Made by a program: the position numbers and the translations under genes. This document shows, one piece after another, positions 6,777 to 10,853 of a stretch of DNA of 10,853 nucleotides. Origin of the DNA: an uncultured Clostridia bacterium (GTDB lineage: Bacteria; Bacillota; Clostridia; Christensenellales; CAG-1252). Each line of letters opens with the position of its first letter. Positions within the stretch are counted from its first letter, which is position 1. The notes under the pieces were generated by a model that was not told the origin of the DNA, did not search any database, and saw nothing but the letters and a program-made list of their open reading frames with translations. The stretch is from the NCBI GenBank assembly GCA_946626795.1, contig CAMOUZ010000031.1, positions 1 to 10,853 of the forward strand. Direction: 5' to 3'.

Positions 6777-6793
6777 TGATAGCTTAACTATCA
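6777..6793. promoter_or_regulatory. probable TetR operator
   Basis: TGATAG and CTATCA, 6-bp inverted arms with a 5-bp centre (CTTAA on the plus strand), lie just downstream of the -10 box of tetR and cover the expected transcription start. Size and position are typical of TetR-family operators that repress their own gene. Binding by this regulator is inference. Confidence 0.65.
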
Positions 6794-6800
6794 TTCCATT

Positions 6801-6829
6801 ATTATACGCATCATTTGCGCTTTTGTCAA
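6801..6829 (-). promoter_or_regulatory. consensus sigma-A promoter of tetR
   Basis: On the minus strand TTGACA (6824-6829) and TATAAT (6801-6806) are both perfect consensus hexamers with the ideal 17-bp spacer (6807-6823). Such a strong promoter fits a gene kept in check by a repressor, and the palindrome at 6777-6793 is placed to do this. The leader would be about 65 nt. Confidence 0.88.
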
Positions 6830-6931
6830 ATCGAAAAAACGCAGAAACATCGGAATTTTGCGAAAAATCGAGACGGATCTCCGAAGTCTTTCGGCTTGCC
6901 CTTCCTATTATCCCGAGATCGCCGCCCGGCG

Positions 6932-6962
6932 GAAAAAGAAGTCGGCGGATCCGCCGACTTCT
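6932..6962 (-). terminator. intrinsic terminator of the lipoprotein gene
   Basis: A perfect 26-bp palindrome spans 6937-6962, centred on GGATCC, with AGAAGTCGGC as the outer arm. On the minus strand it is followed by TTTTTCC, so it ends transcription coming from the lipoprotein gene about 70 bp after its stop. The plus strand has only a short broken T run (CTGTTTC), so it is mainly one-directional. The stem and tail share 17 identical bases with the terminator at 6038-6072. Confidence 0.82.
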
Positions 6963-7032
6963 GTTTCTGCATTTCGTTTTGCGGCTCATTTGCGTCCCAA
7001 GCAAGGGGGCGCGCCGCATTTTCGAAAAATTC

Positions 7033-9972
7033 TCAGGCGAAATATTCGTGCATCAGAACGCCGATCAAAAGCGCGGGAATGGTCTCGAAATCACGGTCTT
7101 TCACGATCTCCGATTCCGCGATGAAGGCAGTCTCCGCCGCGGGCACCGATCTTACGCCGACGCCGACGCTGCAATAAGACTCGCCCTCGCTATCCTCGAG
7201 AGAAACGGAGATCGAGATCCCCTCTTCCCAGCTGAGCGTGACCTCGCAAGCGAGATCCTCCAAGGCGTCTTCGAGACTGACGCCGACCAAACTTTCGAAA
7301 AGCAGGGAGAAATCGATCATCATTCCGTCGCCTTTATTCAATGCGTTTATGATCTCGACAAGATGCGCCGCGTCGATATATGCCCAGCCGTCCTCGGTGG
7401 GCACGCCCAAGAAAGAATTCAACAAAGCGAGAAGATCGTTATCCGACGCATCATTCAATGCGACGTGAAGCGTGGCGCTCTTAGCCGTCTTGCTGAAAGT
7501 ACAGATCGAATCCAAGAGTTCCTTATTCTCTTTGATGATCGAAAGGATCACGGTTTCTATGACTTGAAGCTCCTCCGCGGAAGGCTCCTCCACTTCCTGC
7601 CCCTCGAGGAAGCGGAAGTATCTGAAGATCGACGCGGACGCCTCATCCTCCGTCGGCTCTTCCGTAATATCCTCCGTCGGCTCATAATACTCTATTCCTA
7701 CGGTCTTCTCCAGCGTTCCCCATTTCACCACAATGCTGTCCGCGTCCTCGGAATATCCCTCGATCGTATAATCCTCCACGTCCTGATTGGATGCGTCGTC
7801 ATACATAATCGAGACGTACAGCTCTTCGCGAAGCGCTTCCTCCGTGGAGCCTTTTACCAAATAAACCGTTTCCGGCGCCTCTATTTTTTCGGGCAGGAGA
7901 TGCTCCGGATCATAAATATGGATCGTACCAAGCGCGGTCAAACCGTCTTCGTTTGAAACGGAGAGAACATAATCCCCCGCCGTCGCAAAGACGTTCTCGG
8001 TCAAAAGCGGATAAATATTGGTGAAGGTGACCCCTTCCTTATAGACGTCCCAAAAGATGGTTCCGTCCGTATAGCGAAGAATGTAAGCAAAGCTCGCTTG
8101 CGCCTCTTCGCGCGTGGTCCCCAAAGCAAATCGATTGTCTTGCCAGACCAAGGCATGCTTCTTTTCATTTTTGGGATCATAAATGCGCACGGGGATATTT
8201 GTATCATAGCCCGGCGCAAGTATGATCGTCACCTCGCCGATAAAAGACACGGAACTGTCAAAACCGTCCACCGTATAATCGTCATATTCGATCTGCTCGT
8301 CCCTCTCGTCAAAGTAATAGACTTCGATCGCTTTGCGAAGATCTTCCTCCGTAGCACCGATGGGAAGCGCGGCGACGCCGTCATCCGTATCGGCGCGAGC
8401 CCCGTATCCGTTTTTAAAGAGACCTTCTTCCGCCTCGACTTGCGGATCCTCGCCTTTCGGCGCGGTTTGGTCGTCCGCGTCCTTGTCTTTCGCAATGAGC
8501 CCGAGGATCAGACCGGGAAGCGCCTCGAAGAAGGAAGCGGGCTTGCCCTCCACTTCAAAGGCTTTATAGAAGGTGGCATTTGCGGGATCCATGCTCATGG
8601 AAGTCGCAAGCGTTCTCGCATCCACATAGAGATAACCTTCATTGAGAACGAAGCGCACGGCGTCACGAATATCCTTATAGTCGAGCGAGCCGGTGAGGAG
8701 ATCTTTCCCTTCATAGGACAAGGCATTCGACGTATGCAAAACCAGCGTAAGATTCAAGGAGAAGTCATTCTTGGGCAAAGCGATGGGGATATTGATCTCG
8801 ACGTCACTGCCGATCGTCTCGGCAGGATCCGCGCTCGGAATGGAGAATGCGCTCTCGGAGACTTCTAAGGCAAAAGCGAACATGCTTTCCTCGTCGGTTT
8901 TCTTATTCTCGACATTCAAGGAAAGATCCATTCCGTTGTCTTTGATCGTAGAGATCACTTTGATCGCGATATCGCCCGCTTTCAAAGCGCCACCCGTCTG
9001 CGCGTCGATGAGATCGACGATCGTGTCGAAATCGATATCCTCCAATACGTTCTCGGGCAAGAAGGTCTTTAAAAAGGTGATCCAACGCTTGGAATTCGCG
9101 CTCACCGTATAGGTGTTTTCCGTTTTTTCGACGGTAACGCCGAGCAATGCGACAAGCGAACGATCGCTCAAGCCGTCCAAAAGATCGAGCGCGGAAGAGA
9201 TATCGATGAAAAGAGACGTCAGCGCATCCGTTTCTTCGGCGTCCGCGTCTTCGCTTGCTTTCTCATCTTTCGCCTTGCCCGCTTCATCGGACATGATGTC
9301 TGCGAGCGCATCCATATCCAAGTCTATGCCTCCGAGGAGCGTCAGGAATACGTCCTGCAATTTCTCATTATCAAGGCTGATGCCGCCGAGAGAAAGAACG
9401 GAATGATCATAAGAAAGGATGACCCCTTCTTCATTCGCCGTCAAAAGCGCGAAGGATGCGCCCGTATCCTCCTCATTCAGCACCATCCGCACCCCGAAAG
9501 ACTGCGGCTCCGCCTCCCCGTCGGAATAATCTCCCGCGAGGGTGACGCGGAAGGACTTCTTTCCTTCTTTCTTCAAAAGCTCGTACAAGGGCTGTAATTC
9601 GGCGCGAACGGAAGACTGCTTTTCCTCCTCCTGCTTTTTCTCGCCCGCATACGGCAGACGAACGGTCCTTTCCGCTCCGTCCACGGAGATGACGACCTCT
9701 ATGTATTTTTCGTCTTCCGAGATCTTCGTGCTGACGATGCGATATTCCACCTTACGAGCGGCGCCGTCGTCCGTGACGACCTCCACATTCAGGATGTCGG
9801 CATTATCCGCAACGTCCTCCACGTGATACTCTGCCGTATCGTCAAAAGTGATCTTGATCTCGGATACGGCGGGGGGATCCGTCGGCGTCTCTTTCTTTTT
9901 GCAGGCGACAAAGCCCAATGCAAGCCCGACAATCAATAAAAACGCAAGCACCCATAACCCTATTTTTTTCAT
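7033..9972 (-). CDS. large acidic lipoprotein with Ig-like repeats, function unknown
   Basis: This 979-residue protein is predicted to be exported and lipid-anchored on the outer face of the membrane. The signal peptide is residues 1-23, with lipobox FVAC and the lipidated Cys24, followed by KKK. A Thr/Pro linker leads to an Ig-like segment at about 36-109. A lysine/glutamate-rich stretch (111-120) precedes beta-rich modules at about 122-495. Three successive Ig-like repeats (about 538-600, 616-690, 706-765) each open with a G-[AST]-T-x-E-E or similar motif and end near IYDP, IYDP or YYEP. A last beta-rich module covers 795-945. Acidic low-complexity linkers lie at 229-250, 498-515 and 766-778. 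AGAGAGG sits just before the ATG. No catalytic motif is visible. It starts 76 bp after the ABC permease gene and may be co-transcribed with it. A binding, adhesion or accessory role is inference only. Confidence 0.85.
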   Translation of the reverse strand: MKKIGLWVLAFLLIVGLALGFVACKKKETPTDPPAVSEIKITFDDTAEYHVEDVADNADILNVEVVTDDGAARKVEYRIVSTKISEDEKYIEVVISVDGAERTVRLPYAGEKKQEEEKQSSVRAELQPLYELLKKEGKKSFRVTLAGDYSDGEAEPQSFGVRMVLNEEDTGASFALLTANEEGVILSYDHSVLSLGGISLDNEKLQDVFLTLLGGIDLDMDALADIMSDEAGKAKDEKASEDADAEETDALTSLFIDISSALDLLDGLSDRSLVALLGVTVEKTENTYTVSANSKRWITFLKTFLPENVLEDIDFDTIVDLIDAQTGGALKAGDIAIKVISTIKDNGMDLSLNVENKKTDEESMFAFALEVSESAFSIPSADPAETIGSDVEINIPIALPKNDFSLNLTLVLHTSNALSYEGKDLLTGSLDYKDIRDAVRFVLNEGYLYVDARTLATSMSMDPANATFYKAFEVEGKPASFFEALPGLILGLIAKDKDADDQTAPKGEDPQVEAEEGLFKNGYGARADTDDGVAALPIGATEEDLRKAIEVYYFDERDEQIEYDDYTVDGFDSSVSFIGEVTIILAPGYDTNIPVRIYDPKNEKKHALVWQDNRFALGTTREEAQASFAYILRYTDGTIFWDVYKEGVTFTNIYPLLTENVFATAGDYVLSVSNEDGLTALGTIHIYDPEHLLPEKIEAPETVYLVKGSTEEALREELYVSIMYDDASNQDVEDYTIEGYSEDADSIVVKWGTLEKTVGIEYYEPTEDITEEPTEDEASASIFRYFRFLEGQEVEEPSAEELQVIETVILSIIKENKELLDSICTFSKTAKSATLHVALNDASDNDLLALLNSFLGVPTEDGWAYIDAAHLVEIINALNKGDGMMIDFSLLFESLVGVSLEDALEDLACEVTLSWEEGISISVSLEDSEGESYCSVGVGVRSVPAAETAFIAESEIVKDRDFETIPALLIGVLMHEYFA
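7645..7683 (-). repeat. 15-bp direct repeat inside the lipoprotein gene
   Basis: ATCCTCCGTCGGCTC occurs at 7645-7659 and again at 7669-7683, 24 bp apart start to start. On the coding strand each copy encodes EPTED, within a Glu/Thr/Pro linker between the third Ig-like repeat and the C-terminal module. The exact DNA identity suggests a recent local duplication or a slippage-prone linker. Confidence 0.7.
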
Positions 9973-10007
9973 AAAACCTCTCTTTTTGCCTCTGGCAAGA
10001 TCTTTAT

Positions 10008-10036
10008 TTTATATCAATGCGACTGATTCGCTGCCA
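10008..10036 (-). promoter_or_regulatory. possible promoter of the lipoprotein gene
   Basis: In the 76-bp gap after the permease stop, the minus strand has TATAAA (10008-10013) with TGA just before it, an extended -10. TGGCAG at 10031-10036 lies 17 bp upstream as a poor -35. No terminator is seen between the two genes, so the lipoprotein may instead be read from the permease promoter. A 5-bp hairpin (TTGCC/GGCAA, 9986-9998) lies close to the ribosome site. Confidence 0.35.
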
Positions 10037-10048
10037 CGATGAGAAAGC

Positions 10049-10853
10049 TTACTCCCTGCTTCGCGTATTATCCGCAAGATTCCATCGTTTGATCGTCCAC
10101 ATCGAGATGCCGTGGCTGATGAGGATGATCCCGAAAACGAAAGCCATCGTGAAAAGCACGGCGGCAGCGCTGAAGATGAAAGGATAGATCTGCGACGCGG
10201 AGGAAACGATCTTGAAAAGGATCACTGCGGCAAGCGAAGCCACGGGGATCGCAAAGAAGGACGACAAAAGCCATTGCGAGATGCTTTGTATCGTCCAAAG
10301 ATTGGAGATGTCGAAGATCGTAAAGCCGACGGCGCGCAGAACGGAGATCTGGCGCTTCTGCTCCATCAAAGCATTCTGACTCATGATCGTCAAGATCACG
10401 AAGCCCATCAAAAGCGAGAATAAAATCAAGATATAGATCATCGGATCCATCGAATTAAAGGAAAGCTGAAGATCTTTGCTGAGATTCGACGTGAATACCG
10501 TGAAGGCGGAATTATTCTTGCTCATATAATCAAGGAAGCTCTCTTCCTCTTCGAGATCCACCAAGAAAGAGGAGATATAAGAGGCGCCGAATGCTTCCAT
10601 CTGGGTTTTGGACAGATACGCGATGGGATGGAAGTATTGATAACTGACGTCCGACACTTCCACGGAAACTCCGTTCACTTCAATGCGGTCGCCCTTCTTC
10701 ACGCCGAGAAGCTTCGCGGTTGTTTTGGGCAATACGATCCCTTCCTTCCGAATGGACACCGTCCCTTTGGCGCGGCTGTCCGGAATGGCGACGAGCGAGG
10801 TCTCCTCCCTTTCGTCAAACGCCAAACATTCCAAATACGTATGCTTCTCCCCG
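10049..10853 (-). CDS. ABC transporter permease, FtsX/MacB type, C-terminal part, cut by window edge
   Basis: This is the membrane subunit of an ABC transporter of the FtsX/MacB/LolC type, which move peptides, antibiotics or lipoproteins or send mechanical signals rather than import solutes. The last 267 residues are visible. The frame continues past the right edge; a TTG at 10834 is an internal leucine, not the start. The extracellular segment (about 1-135) includes a small beta domain, LPKTTAKLLGVKKGDRIEVNG. Three membrane helices follow at about 137-158, 189-213 and 223-246, the usual FtsX C-terminal core. ALMEQKRQISVLRAVGFT at 161-178 is the family signature loop that couples to the ATPase. 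No ATPase gene is in view; it would be expected upstream, beyond the window. The large lipoprotein follows 76 bp downstream and could be a partner. Confidence 0.93.
   Translation of the reverse strand, partial: GEKHTYLECLAFDEREETSLVAIPDSRAKGTVSIRKEGIVLPKTTAKLLGVKKGDRIEVNGVSVEVSDVSYQYFHPIAYLSKTQMEAFGASYISSFLVDLEEEESFLDYMSKNNSAFTVFTSNLSKDLQLSFNSMDPMIYILILFSLLMGFVILTIMSQNALMEQKRQISVLRAVGFTIFDISNLWTIQSISQWLLSSFFAIPVASLAAVILFKIVSSASQIYPFIFSAAAVLFTMAFVFGIILISHGISMWTIKRWNLADNTRSRE

Noticed and set aside
6980..7018. TGCGGC/GCCGCA inverted repeat after the lipoprotein stop
   Set aside because: The loop is 27 nt long with little internal pairing and there is no T tail; the palindrome at 6937-6962 is the better terminator.
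6823..7956. 377-codon plus-strand open frame overlapping the lipoprotein gene
   Set aside because: It lies antisense to the lipoprotein coding region and its terminator, begins within the tetR promoter region, shows no domain, and its length comes from codon bias of the true gene on the other strand.
8098..8868. 256-codon plus-strand open frame within the lipoprotein gene
   Set aside because: Antisense shadow; composition rich in Arg, Ile and Phe as expected from reverse complement of acidic codons; no start signal.
10832..10834. TTG as start codon of the ABC permease
   Set aside because: The frame stays open upstream to the window edge (GEKHTY before it), no ribosome site precedes it, and FtsX-type permeases need an N-terminal helix that is not yet seen. 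The gene is therefore partial.

Overview
The window is about 10.9 kb of bacterial chromosome, moderately GC-rich and densely coding. No mobile element, CRISPR array, rRNA or tRNA was found. The organism is probably an uncultured Firmicute, most likely a Clostridia-type gut or anaerobic lineage. The grounds are an LL-diaminopimelate aminotransferase (DapL) lysine operon, strong AGGAGG-type ribosome sites, sigma-A-like promoters, a lipoprotein signal ending in a VAC lipobox, and a clostridial-style polysaccharide deacetylase. This placement is inference from gene style; no phylogenetic marker is present.

Positions 1-4324 (minus strand) hold one tightly packed operon in transcription order dapA-dapB-dapF-dapL-lysA. 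The junctions are overlaps of 4, 8 and 23 bp and then a 20-bp gap. Together the genes run from aspartate semialdehyde to meso-diaminopimelate (a peptidoglycan precursor) and on to L-lysine, using the one-step DapL shortcut. lysA runs off the left edge. A good extended -10 promoter lies 5' of dapA, with an AT-rich inverted repeat just upstream of it. The leader, about 74 nt, is too short for a lysine riboswitch.

Positions 4325-6121 (mostly plus strand) carry a divergent, exported NodB-type polysaccharide deacetylase. It is followed by an unrecognised 150-residue protein with four predicted membrane segments, which has its own promoter, and by a bidirectional terminator.

Positions 6122-10853 (minus strand) carry, in transcription order, the C-terminal part of an FtsX/MacB-type ABC permease (cut by the right edge), a 979-residue acidic lipoprotein with Ig-like repeats, a palindromic terminator, and a TetR-family regulator. 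The regulator has a near-perfect consensus promoter and a palindromic operator at the predicted start of transcription, so it probably represses itself. Whether TetR also controls the permease and lipoprotein cannot be decided from the sequence.

The dap operon is well understood in outline. The least explained parts are the large modular lipoprotein, its possible link to the ABC permease, and the small four-helix membrane protein.
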